Made by a program: the position numbers and the translations under genes
Source of the DNA: Lasiosphaeria ovina
Taxonomy: Eukaryota > Ascomycota > Sordariomycetes > Sordariales > Lasiosphaeriaceae
Length of the DNA stretch: 64,000 bases
Reading direction: 5' to 3'
Assembly (NCBI GenBank): GCA_033439765.1
Contig: JAULSN010000008.1
Span: 558,001-622,000 of the forward strand
Part shown: positions 25,792-40,135 of the stretch, one piece after another
Layout: the number at the start of each line of letters is the position of its first letter
How positions within the stretch are numbered: position 1 is the stretch's first letter
Notes under the pieces: generated by a model
Seen by the model: only the letters and a program-made list of their open reading frames with translations
What the model was told of the DNA's origin: nothing
Database searches by the model: none

Positions 25792-27073
25792 TAGCTAGGC
25801 ACCTTCGTGCACCCTCCGGGACCAGCTGTTACCAGCATAGCAACAATTCCAGGGGTTCCAACCCGTCACTCTAAATTTCGTACTAGTACAGGCTGTTCTA
25901 ACAGAACTCGAGAGTTACTTCCGTAAATCCCAACTCCCTTGCCAATAGACGGACGGCAATGGCAAGATCCACAAGACAAGTTTATCCAGAGTCAGCTAGG
26001 CATCTTAGACGTAGTCCATACTGTTAACACCGCCTGTCTTTTTTCCCCAATTTAGAAAGTACTGGTCTCTAGAAACTTGCGTTTATCCTTTTCCCAAGCT
26101 GTCTCTAAAAGTGGGAGCTCACGATTTGAACAGAACGGGCTGTTTTATTTCCAAGCATAACTCCGTAGCTCAAGTCTTGGGTGAGGTGCCTGTTTTGTCC
26201 GTTGCGAGCAATATAACAGCGCCTAACGTCTCAACTCCCTGCAGGCCTTATGAAGGGTAGGTGAGCTGGCTGCTTCAAGGTTCGTCGTATCTGACGAAAT
26301 TGTGAGCATAGAACAGTAAAGGAGCCGATGGTCTAAAAACACCAGCGATATCAGAAAAGCGTTAACATGAAAGCATATAAATTAGGAAAGCATCTTACGG
26401 TCGTCCCCTCATTTTCTATTCTCCTGTAGTCTAGCTGTCATTGAGCCTCGTTTGTTATTTACTCTCCCGGCCCAGCCTCGAGTGTTGTCCAACAACCCGA
26501 ACCGGACATGTTACTGAACTGTGAGCTGGACCTAGATCATCAGGAGACTGACGGTCGTAATAACAGAAGTCGTCAAGAAAGACATCAAGAGCAGTCGTTG
26601 CCCTCTCTTCTGTGCCATACGAGTCGCTGTATATGGCCGTATCGTGCCACTTCGAAGACTCCAAGAAGATATGAGGTCAACGAGAGAGCCAAGACGAAGA
26701 ACCGAGACGAAGAACCAAGGCGGCGGTAGCTTCTCTAATTTTGCTACCACAGCTGAAGCAGCTCGCCCAGTATTCAGGGGGGGAAAAGAGTCTCAAACCA
26801 TGGGAGACAAATCTGAACGAGAGACGGGCAGGCCAGACTCCCCCAAGTCTCGCCTCCTCTGGAATGTGTAGTCTGGCAAGGACATCACCATCCATAGTCT
26901 GCCATCCACCACCCCCGAGAAAACAGCCGGATCCCTCATGACCCGGGATCCGGACACAACACAGTCCTAACATCCTGTGTCTCTCGCCGAACAGACAGAC
27001 ACGCACGGATGTCGCCACTCAGTCACTCACCTGTCTCGCCTCGTCGGCCCTCCACGACGGCCATCCTTCAAAC

Positions 27074-27107
27074 ACAGCACAGCACAGCACAGCACAGCAC
27101 AGCACAC
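27074..27107. repeat. CACAG pentanucleotide microsatellite
   Basis: There are six to seven tandem ACAGC/CACAG units in gene-poor DNA. Confidence 0.85.
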
Positions 27108-27413
27108 TTCACAAATACCCAGTCAGCGCCCGCGCAGGCAAATAGACACACGGGACCGACAAGCAGTAGCACCACCAGCAGCAGCAGCAGTAGCAAGGCG
27201 GCTAGCATGCAGCGGCGGACCGGGTTTCAGCATGTATCATAGGTAGACAATATTCCCGCCGGAGCAGACACAAACTACCCGCCGGCCGCCTACTGGGCCA
27301 CATTTGACTGGACTGCAGCGGTTACACAGACAGGTAGACAGAGCCAACTGCCGCCAACTCGTCTAGCTAGGTAGCTCAACGACATGCCCGTAGATGCCCT
27401 CCGTCATCATGTA

Positions 27414-27457
27414 TCGCTGCTGCTGCTGCCGCTGCTGCTGCTGCTCCTCTGCCGTGT
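27414..27457. repeat. CTG-rich trinucleotide tract
   Basis: This is an interrupted CTG repeat (CTGCTGCTGCTGCCGCTGCT and onwards). A similar CAG tract lies at about 27,173-27,196. Confidence 0.8.
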
Positions 27458-27962
27458 GTTTGCATGCTGCGTTGGGGCCATATACCTATGTTCGCGTGGT
27501 ATCTTTACATGTTGTGTTACCTTACGTGCCCATCTTACCTGCTGCTCAAGTTTCCAAGCCCGCGTACTACTTGCTCCATGCATGTGAGTTGAACAACGTG
27601 CGTAGGTAGGTATTGGATTGCTTGTAGCCCGCCAGGAATTCCATCCCATCCCGTCCCGTCCCACCACATACCTGCCTGCATAGACCATATAGGTCGGCAA
27701 ATACACACAGCACACATCGTACGTACACTCTGCACTAATATACACACCCAACACCTATACACATACGCATCCATATACACACAACGAGCCTTGCATGTGC
27801 GGAGTGCGTCGTTTACATCTCATTCTGTTCCTTTTATTGTTTGTTCTGCTCGGCCCCGGGCAGAAGTATTGCGTGACACACTAGATTCAAGTAGGTAGGG
27901 CATCTTTATTGGTTTATTATCTGTCCTGCTTGGCCTCCCTCCCCTCTGCGTGCGAGTGCGAG

Positions 27963-27991
27963 AGTGAGTGTGAGTGTGAGTGTGAGTGTGT
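27963..27991. repeat. GAGTGT hexanucleotide tract
   Basis: Tandem GAGTGT units (GAGTGAGTGTGAGTGTGAGT...) lie in non-coding DNA. Confidence 0.8.
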
Positions 27992-30900
27992 GCGTCTCGG
28001 CGGTGACTACAACGCACTGACTCGACTTGACAATTCCAGTATACACCCACCCACAAAGCCAAAACGGAAACGGAAATCCGGCTCGGGATCAACCGCTTCG
28101 CCCCCTGCGGCGCTCGATGGACAAAGTCCTGAACATACAGACGAGACGCCCAGCCAGCCAGGGGCGTGGTCAGGCAGCAGGTCGCCGAGCAGTAGGAACG
28201 TCAACCCGGGTAACTCTAGGTACCTAGGTAGGTAGGTAGGCAGGTCGCTGAGCTCGGGTTCCATCGACAACAGGTCCGCTGCCAGTGGTTCATCCGATGA
28301 TGTAGGCAAGAGAGATGTGCCTAACTTAACTTGGACTCGGCACCCTGGTCTGATCTCGGCCGTCCCCAAACCCGCCGCTCCGCGTTACTAAACGAAGGAA
28401 GCAGGCGCGGGGGATCGTCTGACTCCGCCGGCTTCCCGGCGATGAGCATTGGCGATGATGGGGCCCCGCAACCACAGCCTCGCCATCGCCACTGGGGCGT
28501 CTAATAGTGCGAGGTCTAGACGCGCTTGTTTGTAATCGACGACACCTTCATTCAGAAGAACTACACCGCTTGCCTTCCCAGCAGGCCGCCAGCCATATCC
28601 AGGTCGACACCACTATCGTGTTGGCGGAGGAGGATCCCAGCAGGCACTAGCAGCCAGATGCCGCTGCCATCACTAGATGGGTGGATGGGAAGACCCGCGG
28701 GGCACCAACTAGCAGCAGCAGCAGTAGCCGCCACACGCCGTCGTGAGCGAGTGAAGGACTGAACGGAACAGAACAGCAGCCCACAGCCAGCACCGTTTTG
28801 CTCTCACACCGTCCGAAGTACTTTGGGACGCACACGCAGGCCAACAGCGCAGATCATCCTCTCTTCTGGCGCGCAAGTGCATCTGCCAGGCCCGGCGTTG
28901 GTGACACAGGACACTAGACCGCGGCGACGCTTCGCTGGCACCAACGGCATGGCATCCGCGCAGCGTGGTTTGGCAGTTGGGCGCTTCTAGGTGTTGGAAG
29001 TGCAGACGCCCACAGCCAACCACAAGCGGGCCCAGCCGACCTAGCCGAGCGATTAAGCGCGGACGACGCACAAAGGCCTCGCTCCAAGGCAGAAAACGGC
29101 GAAAGAAACAGGCGCGCCTTAGCTCCCTGTTTGCTTTAGCAGCTCGGCGAGGACCAAATTCACCGGAGAATCTGTACATCGGCAGCAGCAGCAGTTTCAG
29201 ACAAAAGCAAACAGCGGCCTCGCTGCACAGAGACCCGAGGACGTGACCAACTTTGATCCGCCTCGCACTAGCTGCGGCGACGAAGAAACCACGTTGACGG
29301 GCACTCCCACAAGACACAACAAGAGTGCATAAGCTGTGACCAGTACCTTACCCACAAAGCAGGAAGAAGGCACAGAGGTCTTCCTTCTGCACACAGGAAG
29401 ACAAGACCGAAGTGTGCCTCGCACTTGGCCGGCTCGAGTGGCCTCGCTCAGTATCTCCACGGGACAGCCACATCGCTCGCCTAAGATGAGCGCAAACAAC
29501 TGCAAAGATGAAACACGATGGCCACTGCCTTGCCTGCTTCGTGTTTGCCTGCTTGTCTGCTTTTCCCGCCCCAGCTCAGACAGCAGAGACGAAGAAAAGA
29601 AAATCTCAGCCACGTATCATCTTCTCAGTCGCCGCGCCCTGTGCTGATTCCAAGATCCTGCAAGCTCGGTCGGGAAGGAACCGTCTCTCAGTCGCCGTCC
29701 TGCGAAAAAATGGCAAAGAACCTTAATCGACATGCCAGCTCACCCCGAGCGTGCAAGTAAACTCGCAAGCCAAAGCAAGGGTGAATGGGAAGGAATGATC
29801 CTCCAAGCAGGCAGCGCACCCGTCGTTCTGGATCGTCAACGGCACGGCGAGGGAGTTTGGCTTTACTCCTTCGGCAAGGTAGCGTCGGAGTGGTTTCCAG
29901 GCCGTCGGGTCATCAGGATTGACGTCGAACCGGCGAGAGTCAATCAGCCGCTGCTGTCCTCCGGGCTATCGTGATCCGTCAGACCCCGCTCCCCGCGGTT
30001 GATGGCTCTCATTTTTGCAGCCGTCTGAGCTGCTGCCAGCGGCGTCCGAAATCCGGTCTCCGCCGCAGAGGCCGGACGTCATGTGAGTGGGTGGACAGGC
30101 TGTTGTGGACGCACACCTTCTTTGCTTACACCCGGGAGAGCTTCGCTCCAACCTGCTACCGGATTTACTATACAGATACCGCCGTGGCGATGTCGGCATG
30201 GTTGTATCCGCATGCAAAGTTGTATTGCATAAGACATATCCCATCCGGTCTCGACTCTCGAGCCCGTCCGCAGAGCGAAGAGCTGTCAGAGGCCTCGACG
30301 GAACTTTGGCATCTACCCCATCTCCATGTGGCATATGCACACACGCAATCCTTTGGACGAGGTTGGGAAGCACACTTGATGGGGGGTCGGCTAATGTTGC
30401 GGCTGCTCTGTAAGCCGCGGCCAACAGACGTATCAGCGGCTGGCCATACGCCTCGAATCGGCAAAGGTCTGGTGATTCCAACCCAGATGGGGAATAATGG
30501 TGCAGCCAGAGCTGGGTGGTAGCAGTGTCGTTGCTCTTGTGTAGCTCTAATCGCTAGTTTCCCCGCCAGGCCAGGATCAAAGTCCACTGCAGCGGCGACC
30601 AAACTATCCGTTCTGCAGGCAGCTTTTAGTGACGCCTTTCGCGGCTGTTCGGCAAATAATTGACAAGACGACCACTTCAGTCCTCTGTCTGGTCTGGTCT
30701 TGTCTTGTCTTGGGCTCTGGCCGGCTCCGAGTCTGTCGTACTCGTGCGGGATGGAGATATGTGTGTGGCCCTCTCTCGGCTGTTTCTTGCGCTTGGATCG
30801 CTTGAAAGAGCTGTTGTCGATGAGAAAGGGAAAGGTCCGGCACTAAGTAATGCAGCTGACGCGCTTCTAAGCGCCGGCAGCGCATACTCGATGCCCTCGA

Positions 30901-33900
30901 TTGGCCATGCCTTACGCCACCAGATCGCCGGGGCAATATGTGCGGCCATTAAGACGCCACGCAGAGATTGAAATATTGACACGGTGCGTTAGCAGCTGCA
31001 TGGACGTGTGGAGATTTGAGTCGAGATGCCTGAGCTGCGACCCTGACAAGAGTCTCTGCATCGATCCATCGTGACTGAATTGTGGGAACGGGACTAGGAA
31101 TACCCGACTGCTTGCTACTTGCTGCCTCTGTATGTACGTAACGGCCGGACCTTTTCGAGATGCTAACCATACCTTCTCACTTTGTACATGCTCCGTATGG
31201 CCATACTTTGCAGAGTTGTATGTATGTAGAATGTACAGTACGAATTGACCATAGCGTGCAGGTTGCACTGCTGCGCGAAAATACGTTAGCCCGGCTGCTA
31301 GCGTTGTGCATGCCTGTGCGTTACAACGTTGATGTCCGTTCCGTTACCACGCCTTGGCTTTAACGAGATGAGCTCACGGCGAGAGCGAACGAGCCCTCCC
31401 TCCTTGTCCAGTGCGGCAGGCAGACGACGAGGTGGTGAGCCGCAAACCACGAGCTTGCACGCGAGGGTGATGTGAGATGCCCAAAGAAGCGTGCCCAAAG
31501 AAGGAGGCGAGGTTGAAAGGCGAGAGAGACGGATATGCGAACGTGGAACTCCGTGCTGCCGACGTACTCGGAACGATAAATTGCCTTTATTGGACAACTC
31601 TCCGCGTCTGCACCCAACCCCCAGCTCGCACCAGCCAGGTCAACTCAACTCGCACTTGGCCGCAAAGCTGCGGCGCAGTCCGCGAGGCCGGCCGGGTCGC
31701 ATGGGGAAGCCGGCCAGGATCAGCCCAAACTGGACTTCTTAACGAAGGTTCAAGGTGAAGACTGACATCAACGCGGGACCAGAGGTTCCCGCCCGGACTT
31801 GTTTGCGCAGAACTAGAACTGCAGGTTCAAGGAGACTCTTTGAACTGTTGGTAGCAGTATTTTCAGGAGGCGGAGGAAGCTAGTTACCTAACGGTACTAA
31901 GTAAGCACCTAAACACCTCCAGTTGGGGTCCTAATACAACCTTGTTTGCTGCCTCGGGTTAGAATGGTTACCTCGCGTATTTCGCCTTTTCTGCTTTGGC
32001 TTGCTGAGGCACAAAGCACTGGCGTGATCCTTCGTGCAACCGGATTGAGCTGGAGGTTTACTGTGAGGAACACGCGCACTTGTTTCTTGTTGGCGTTGCA
32101 GTTTGATGTCGTCGACAGTTGAACAACCAACTTCACCATCGTGTCTCACCATGCCGAGACAAGGCGGGGGTAGCCATCAAGACGACTGTGATGATCCCTT
32201 CCTTTCGCAGACGACGTTCTAGACTACTACAGTAGATACCATCGGAGAGTTTCCATGGCCAGTGCGCTGGGTTTTCCAGGGTTAGCCAGGGGTGTCAAAC
32301 GTACTAGCATGCTGACTTCTGACTTGAAACCAAAAGCTAAAATGGCTGATGTCATTCAGTGGTGATATATCATATTCTGGGAGGTATTCTGTTTGCACCA
32401 AGTATAGCATAAGAAACTGTTTGCAGGGAGCTTGTACGAGGCGACTACCAACGGGAGTTGTCATGATGCATGCCATGGTGTTGTTCTCGAGCCCGTCTGA
32501 AGCAAGAGGGGTGCTTCTCTCGGCAGGATTGAGGCACAGATTCCCGAGGTGTTGAGATTTTGCCGCAAGTCTGGGCCCCAAGGAGTGGGCACACGAATGA
32601 GAATGAATGCATGTACTGCACCACTTCACTTGGGTAGGTATGTACATGTACATCCATTCACAATGCTGTCTGTACCTAAACAGCTGGTTAGTAATGTACT
32701 GTACTTCGCACCTTCGCAGAATACTTCTGCCATTAGATAAGAAGAGGGCTCAACTTGATGGCGATGAGGGGCAATCGCCTCCGAGTGCCGCTAATGGTGG
32801 TTGCTCTCTACTCAAGGCAGACGACATCGGATTCTCCCCCCAGACTTTGCGAAATGTTGAGAGGCATCGGTTGCTGTGATTCGTTGGGCGTCTTCCCATC
32901 GGGATGCATTCTGCACTCTGCATTCTGCTTGATCGACGAAACATTCGGCCAGCCTTTCCGAGCATCGGGAATTTTTAAGGGGCCACAATTGGGCTGCTAC
33001 CAACAGCCACCTGGCCTCCGCAGCCCTACAGCAGGAAAAGCGCCATCGCAGGCAGTGATTGGGCCATGAATCCGAGGGCAAGCAATTAATTGATGGGCAG
33101 GGGCGGCAAATCCCGGTTTCATCTGTTGATCAATTGGCAGCTTGCCTGGAAAACATCGGACTGCTTCAAGCTTCCAGGGCCAGGGCGCTGCTACCCGACG
33201 GTGTCGCACGAGCTTCCAACTGAGCTTTCTTTGACGATTGTGCAGTTCAAGGTCTGGAAAAGCCAATTTCAGCCGAGACGCTGACAGGACTGGTGAGAGG
33301 CCCCTTGCAGACGTCGAAGCTCTGTGGTGAGCTAAGGCACTGCACCCTGTGGAAGGTGCGGTGGGATGTAAGCTTCATGCACCTGCCTGCCCCGATGCGG
33401 GCAGCTCCAGAGCTCTACAGAGTGGGAGCTTCTGGAGCTGCCGCAAAAGGAGGAGCTGCCTCGCTGGAAGGCTCCTGGGGCAGGCTCGACCATCCATGGG
33501 ATGTCTGTGTGGCAGTTGCCGCAACATACGCGGTGGCATTGCCATTTTGGCTTGCTCCTCATGACAGAAACAGACAGACACAAAGACCCGGCATGCCGAA
33601 TTCCAGAAACGTATGCCCAAATTAGGAACAAAATATCTCATAAAGCTCTGGCAAACCAGCCCGCCATTGAACCTTGTTTATATTTAGTCTGATTTGTGAT
33701 CATGGCATAGTTAATGTGTAGGTCTAGAGACTAGAGACTACCCAAGGCTTTTTCGGCCTCAGCAGTCCTCGTCGCTTCACATGACAAGCCGCCGAGGTAG
33801 GCACTCGCCTATTTGATGCTTGGTATTTCGGTACCAAAACCAACTAAATGCGTGCGGATATGTCAGTTGATCTCCAGATGTGACGGGAGACGGCTTTGCG

Positions 33901-36900
33901 GTGGGCACCAGTCCCGAGGCTCCTCAGAGTCCGCGGAGCGTAAGCTTGCAAAGCCCCTGAACCTCGAGACACAGACGTCTTGTTGGTGATAGCTCTTGCC
34001 GGGAACCCATCGCATGGGCAGTTCCCGTCGGTAGTGCTCATCCGAGCCCTCGAAAAACATGGCTCGGGCTGAGGCGACGATGGACAATCCGAGAAAAGCG
34101 GCGGACTTGCAGAACATCAAACACGACTACACAGGCAGAATGCAGGAGAAGCACCAGGGGCTCGCGAACTGGTCTGAGCTCGACCTCCTGATCCGGGCCG
34201 TGCCATGAGATGCCGTGTGCAAATCCGCAAATCTGCAAATCCGGGGGGAAAGTGGACTGTAGTACAATACTGTACCTGGCTAGAGGATCATAGCAAGGTA
34301 TGCGTGCTCCGCACCTTAGCTCTAGTTGTCATGGACAGATGGAAAGCACAAACTCTGCGACACTGACACGGAGACGGCTGTTCATTCGGGGCGACATGTT
34401 TCAAGGACAAGCTCACTGCCAGCGCTGTCTTCAATAGATTGGGGGGCTCCTTCTCCTTCCCCACGGTCGCGTCGGGTCGCTTCTGTTCACTTTCGCAAGG
34501 GGGCGGCCGAGCGTGGAGAAAGGTGCAGTTCAGTCAGCAGCACAGACCAAAGCTTAGCCAAACCGGGCGACGACCAGCCCTTGCCAAAAAAGAAGAAGAA
34601 AAAAAAAAAAAAAGAACCTTGACGGAAGAGCCAGCACGGGACATGGTGTCCACAGGTGCGCATCTGAACGCGACTTGCACCTGCCACGGCTTGCACCTCA
34701 TGCAACGGAGGGGGTGGAGGGGCACGCAGGCAGGAGCGAGGAAACGAAACATTTCCCAGAGTCCAGACGACGGTTCAGATACACGTGTACGAAAGAGAAG
34801 ATCAGAGCATGGACCCTGGCCACAGAGACCACGACACACCATCTCGGTTACCGTAGTTAAGGCATCGGCGCAGCTCATCAGCGTTCCCGTCGTTTCGAAG
34901 ATGCTCCGTTTGGAGTGCGGGATAATCACCCACCTTACGGAGTACCTTCCTAGGAAAGATCCTAGGAGACGACATCGAAGCGGGGAGAGGTCACGAGTGC
35001 ACACGCGGCTGCACAACTCTTCCGTGCCCCGGGCTAAAGTCTGGAGTCTGGAGTCTGGTCTGGACAATGGCAAAGCTCGACAAATCCGTCCGAAGCTGGA
35101 AGCTCCATGGAACTTTTTGTCAGTTCGGTAGCGGGTGCTGCGCCGTCCAAAATTAGGACGGAAGGCCGGCTATCCAGCCACTCACCAGCGGCGTCCTCCC
35201 ATCTCCAGGTCTCGTCGCACTCGCCCAAGCACCCGCGATCCCTCCCCAGGCCCGCCGCCCCAGTGGGCCAGGATGTTGTATCCGTATCGCTAGCGGTCGG
35301 CCCCAGGGCCAAGGCAAGGCTCAAGCGGGAACGGCGATGGGACCTTGCCCGAAGCGACCTAAGGCCGTTGCTGGTCGGCCTCCTGGCCACTGAGAGTTGC
35401 AGAAAAATCGGCCCAATACTGATGAATAGCCGCGCAGTTTTCGATAGCAATCGGTGCCCATGAATGCGACCAGCCGACCGCCAACCTGGAGTCATTATGG
35501 GCGGGCAGCGGATGGACGCTTGACGGTCTGACCGAGCTCACCTTGGCCGCTGGGCGGGCATTGAGCCATTGCCAAGTCTGATTGACAATCTGGGTCTGCA
35601 GCGGCCCTCGGCCGTGGCAACTAGCAAGGCGACGGGGTACCCGCGCGGCCGCTGGGTCAGGTTAGGTCAACCGCTAACCCGTCTCTTTCCCGGACGGCGG
35701 GCACAGCGAAGCTCAGATATCGAGTCTCCAATGCCACGGTACGCTACTAATCCGTACGGGCTATGGATCACGGGCTACGGAGTACATCACGGCATCGCCC
35801 ATGCCCCGTGCTGTATGTACTTACTTTTAATGCAGCCTACAGGAATACGGCTAGTGAATGCCTAGGTCTAGACCTCTCGTCAGCTGGCTGAGCGTGCGCT
35901 GCTTGCTACACGTATCTTTTGCATTGTGAGGATGCGGTCCTCGAGACAATGTCTCGGTCGCCACATCCACGCAACTCACCCACATTGGCCACGGCCTCGC
36001 CCCGCTCGCCGGGCTCTACTGAGTCCTCGGAGCTTGCATCGCAAAGAACCCAATGGCGTCGAGATGGCTCCCGGCTCCCCGTGCGTAAGTGCCCCAGCCC
36101 AGGGCCCGCCACGTTCGCGGAGGATGCGCATCGCATGGCATCGCATGGCTTCACTCTCGTCCCTTGAGGCGTCTTGACTCTCAAGTGCTACGTCTGAAGG
36201 AGGCCCGGCCCCAGGAAGATACGGCAGACCCGGGCAGGACGGATTGCACTTGCACACGGCCGTCAAACGCCAATGGAGCTTGCCGCCGCAGCTGTCACAA
36301 GAGCGTGTCTTGTCGTGTCGATTGATGCGTCAGCGGTGAGTCTAATAAGACTCGAACAACCTTGAGAGGCCCGTTTTGCAGGCCAAGCGCCTTGCACGCC
36401 CGGCCTCTCACGAGAGACCAAAATTACTGCGTCTACGGAGATAATCCGTACCAAAGTCCCGACCAAAACCCATAAATAGGACAGATTACTTAATTGCTGG
36501 GGCCTTGATACGGGACTCCAGAACGAGACACTGCCTAGCCCGATTCTTACACGGTTGACCGCACCCAATTTTCTGTTCGCCAATATTGGACTTGGGGCCG
36601 AAGATGGAAAGCCAGCGGCAATAACGAAGGCCAAAAAATCATCATGGCCGGAACGGACCCAGTGCTGTGCAGTACTGTACAATTTACATGCCGCGTGAAT
36701 AGAGGCCGTTTTGGTGAGCGGAAGCCCTCCGTCTTCCGCCTGGGCACCACACCTCCGCGCGACGACAATGCGAGACCACGGCAAGCGGCCCTAGCCCGTG
36801 GCTTTTAGCCCACTGGAGCACGGGAATGGCGACAGACGGTCGAAGAGGGCCTCAGCGAACGTGGTAACAAGCGATCTGAGAACACCGCCGAGTAATCCGC

Positions 36901-38013
36901 CACAGTGCCCTGGGTTGCAATATTGAGAGCCCCGCGATCCCGTCCCAGCCATTGACATCGACTTCGAGTGTCCAGCAACAGCAACACTCAAGACTCGGCC
37001 GAGGAACTGCGTGGGTGCGTGGGTGCGTGGGTGCGTGGGCGCGCCCACCAAATGGGTGCACCATCGCCGCGCGATCCCTGCAAATATTTAGACGCAACCC
37101 TCTGAGCTTTCACTGGGTGCCTTGATAAAAAAAAATACCTCCCGGTGCTCGCTAGCCAAGCAAAGTCGACCCCCCTGTCAATGGCGGCGGGGACCAAGGG
37201 CCATGGATGCATCCCACCAGGGCAGCCGCTCAGTACGTACCTCTGTGCCGCTTGTACTATGCTGCACCCTTGTCCATGCCTTGCCTCTCATCTGCTCTTC
37301 CGCTTTGGTAACGTTCTGGATGTACCTACGCCCCAAAATTGCCTGCCCGTTTTGCGCCGGCCGTCTTCTCCCCCCCCCCATGCCATGCCCAGCCCAGGTC
37401 CAAGTTCTGCAGTACGGTCTTGATGTACCTTGGGAAGCTTGGGTCCCAGGGTCTCCAGTCCCATGTCGTGTTGGAGGCATGCCTCTTCCGTGTTGGGTTT
37501 CTTTTCTACTCCTGCAGAATACAAAACAACAGTCTCCTGGCCTTCCAGGTTGTTTGCTCTCGTTCCATCCCCATGCCATTGTCTGTGCCGACCTAATACA
37601 CCTTGCTTGCGTCAGGAGAAGTACACTAGCCTCTCGAGAAGTCACTCTGTCACGACTCACTAGCCCAGCCTCACCAACACTTCAACTCGGGAGTTTGCCT
37701 GAGCCCGAGCTCTTTGCCTTCGTCAGGACAAGATATAAGACGCCCTCTCATCCGGCTTCACCTCGACTCTCCTCTTGGTTCATCATCTCATCAGCCTTGT
37801 CTTCTATCCCTTGCGAGCCTCTTTCTTCTTTCTAGCCTTGCCAGTGTCTCGGAACACTCTTCACTTCAACCAACCCGCTCTGGAAGCTTCAATAATTTGT
37901 ACAACTCTTCAACCTTTCACCGTTCAGCTTTCTTCGGCACCTTCAGCATCCAGTTGCCGCATAATCGCCCTTCTCAACCTCCTCAACACCCAATACACAC
38001 TATCAAGCTCAAC

Positions 38014-38844
38014 ATGGTTTCTGCAACCGCATTTGCCTTTGCGGCCCTGGTGGCAGTGACATCCGCCCTACCAGCAGCCCCCTGCGCAACACCGACTCTC
38101 CCGGTCAATCCAAGTGGTAAGTCTTTGGCAACCGCCCTCCCAGGTTTCTTGGCGCTGGACGATATACCGCAGGAGGGCCTCTTACTAACACGAGCCTGTA
38201 TAGGAACCCAGCTCAGCGCCCCAGATGCAGGCCTGGTCTTGAAGAAGATCGCAATCGGCCACGGAATCCAGAACTACACCTGCACGGACAGCGCGCCAGC
38301 CACTATAGCAGCGGCCACTGGGGCGCTCGCCATTCTCTATGATGTCACGTCGTTGTTTCCTGGGACGCTCAGAACGGGTCTCAGCAACGCCACCTGGAAC
38401 GACTTTCCGAAAAATCTTCTTCACGGAAAGCCGGTCCCGCTCAACCTCATCAACAAAAATACCGGCTACGGCGCGACCGCAAGCCCGTTCCCGAGAGCGG
38501 CCGACTTGACTCTCGGAAACATCCGTGCCAGTTTCTTGGGCCACCACTACTTTGACCAGTTTGGCTCTCCCACATTCGAGCTTCTCACGGTCAATCTCAA
38601 GGCCAGTCTCAAGAAGCTTGAGGGTTTCAACGCTCCCGCCACCGCCGACAAGGGCATTCTGAACACTGGCGCCGTGCAATGGTTGAAGCTCATCGACAAC
38701 GGCAAGGGTTTCAACAAGGGCTTGACTACCGTGTACCGCGTCGTGACGGCGGGTGGCGCGGCCGAGGCGTGCTCAAAGATCGGCCCTGGCGTCGTCGACA
38801 GCGTGCCGTACACCACCTACTACTGGTTCTACGGACCCAAGTGA
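38014..38844 (+). CDS. Secreted DUF3455-family protein
   Basis: Exons are 38014-38116 and 38204-38844, giving 247 residues. The 87-nt GT-AG intron has a TACTAACAC branch site; it is a multiple of three without a stop, so it could be misread as coding. The N-terminus MVSATAFAFAALVAVTSALP is a signal peptide. The mature part has KKIAIGHGIQNYTCTDS, ATGALAILYDVTSLFP and a C-terminal VPYTTYYWFYGPK, the pattern of the fungal DUF3455 family, which is sometimes mislabelled malate dehydrogenase. No catalytic residues are established. It is probably extracellular or cell-wall associated. Potential N-glycosylation sites include NYT and NAT. Confidence 0.9.
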   Translation: MVSATAFAFAALVAVTSALPAAPCATPTLPVNPSGKSLATALPGFLALDDIPQEGLLLTRACIGTQLSAPDAGLVLKKIAIGHGIQNYTCTDSAPATIAAATGALAILYDVTSLFPGTLRTGLSNATWNDFPKNLLHGKPVPLNLINKNTGYGATASPFPRAADLTLGNIRASFLGHHYFDQFGSPTFELLTVNLKASLKKLEGFNAPATADKGILNTGAVQWLKLIDNGKGFNKGLTTVYRVVTAGGAAEACSKIGPGVVDSVPYTTYYWFYGPK

Positions 38845-40102
38845 GCGCCTGTCGTGCAGCAGCCAGACTCACGCCGAGGGCTTCGGCACGGCGGTGGCGT
38901 GCTCCTGGGTGGGACGGAACGGAAAGGATTTGTGTGGTCTTGGTGTTGACCGACCAACACTAGATCTTGGGATGGATTGACGACCGAGCGGCCGGGTTGG
39001 GGAGCACACGAGCGGCGCGGCGCATTCTTTCCCAATGCGGTCGCCCTCGGCTGATGTTACCTCGACACCACCACCCCCGCCCTACCTCTTTACGACACCC
39101 TCTTTAGTATTTTTACCCAACCACTCACAATCCTCTCTGCTTGTTTCATCAGCCCCCAAGCTTCTCGCCAACCAGCCCTTGCCGCTCCGGCCCTCTCAGA
39201 CGAATAAACGCCGTCGCGATATGCCATACCCGCATTTTCCCGTCATTTCAAGATCCGAATTTCTTCATTTCGAGGCATTCACAGTCGCGACATATTATAC
39301 ACCTTCTAGTACATAAGCCCCTTGGTCATGACGCAGGCAAGAGAAAAAGGGAACACAGGGCATCATCACGATTTTTGGTTTTGATCTTTTTTTCCTTTCC
39401 GGGGGCTCATTTGTTGTTGGTTGCTTGGCTCGGATTTACCCACCCCGTCCGTCCCAGCAGCCATCACTGTCTGACGTCTGCAAAGAGTCGACAGCAACAA
39501 CTTTCTTTTCACTTTTGGACACGATTTTCCTTCTCAACGAAAAAAAAGCCTGGCAGAAAGAGTTAGGGTAATGAATGTCACCCGCTCGCTCCAGTAAGGA
39601 CCGACGCTTTGGGGACAGCTAATGGAGAAGATTTTCTTTTTGGGGAGTTTTTTTATTTATAGAATACGGGAGACGAACATGCTTGGTGAGGGTCCCACCG
39701 CCCTAAAGGGGGAAAAAATAAAAACTGAAAACATAACTTTTAAAAACTCGTGTTCCCTTCTCTCGATTGCTCGTGCAATGAATGAATGCAGTGGCACCCA
39801 AGCACTTGACGTTCTCGTGTGGCAATCTGCTCAATATTGGGACGGCACCAACCTCGTCAGTCTGAACTTGTCGGTGCGACAGTGAGAAGTTGAGCCCGCC
39901 CCCAACGACACGCATTCTTACCTTATGTGTCTATCCCCTACCTTGTCTGTTCGTGCCTTTGGGTCAGTAATGGACCAAGAGCCCGGGGGGGCCAGGAACC
40001 AACAGCCACGAGTAACATGAGTAACACCATTCCCACCACCGCCCTCGTTAGTCCCTGGACAGTCTCTCTCTCTCTCTCTCTCTCTTTTTTTCGCTCACAC
40101 AG

Positions 40103-40135
<33 letters not shown>

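Larger units (their letters stand above)
25792..38013. other. Gene-poor region of about 12 kb
   Basis: I found no convincing protein gene. Open frames up to about 200 codons occur on both strands but overlap each other, have biased composition and show no recognisable motif. The region holds many short repeats (listed separately), TAGG-type runs near 28,213-28,240 and a tRNA-like fragment near 36,340. The last 300 bases are CT-rich and probably form the 5' leader of the DUF3455 gene. Confidence 0.6.
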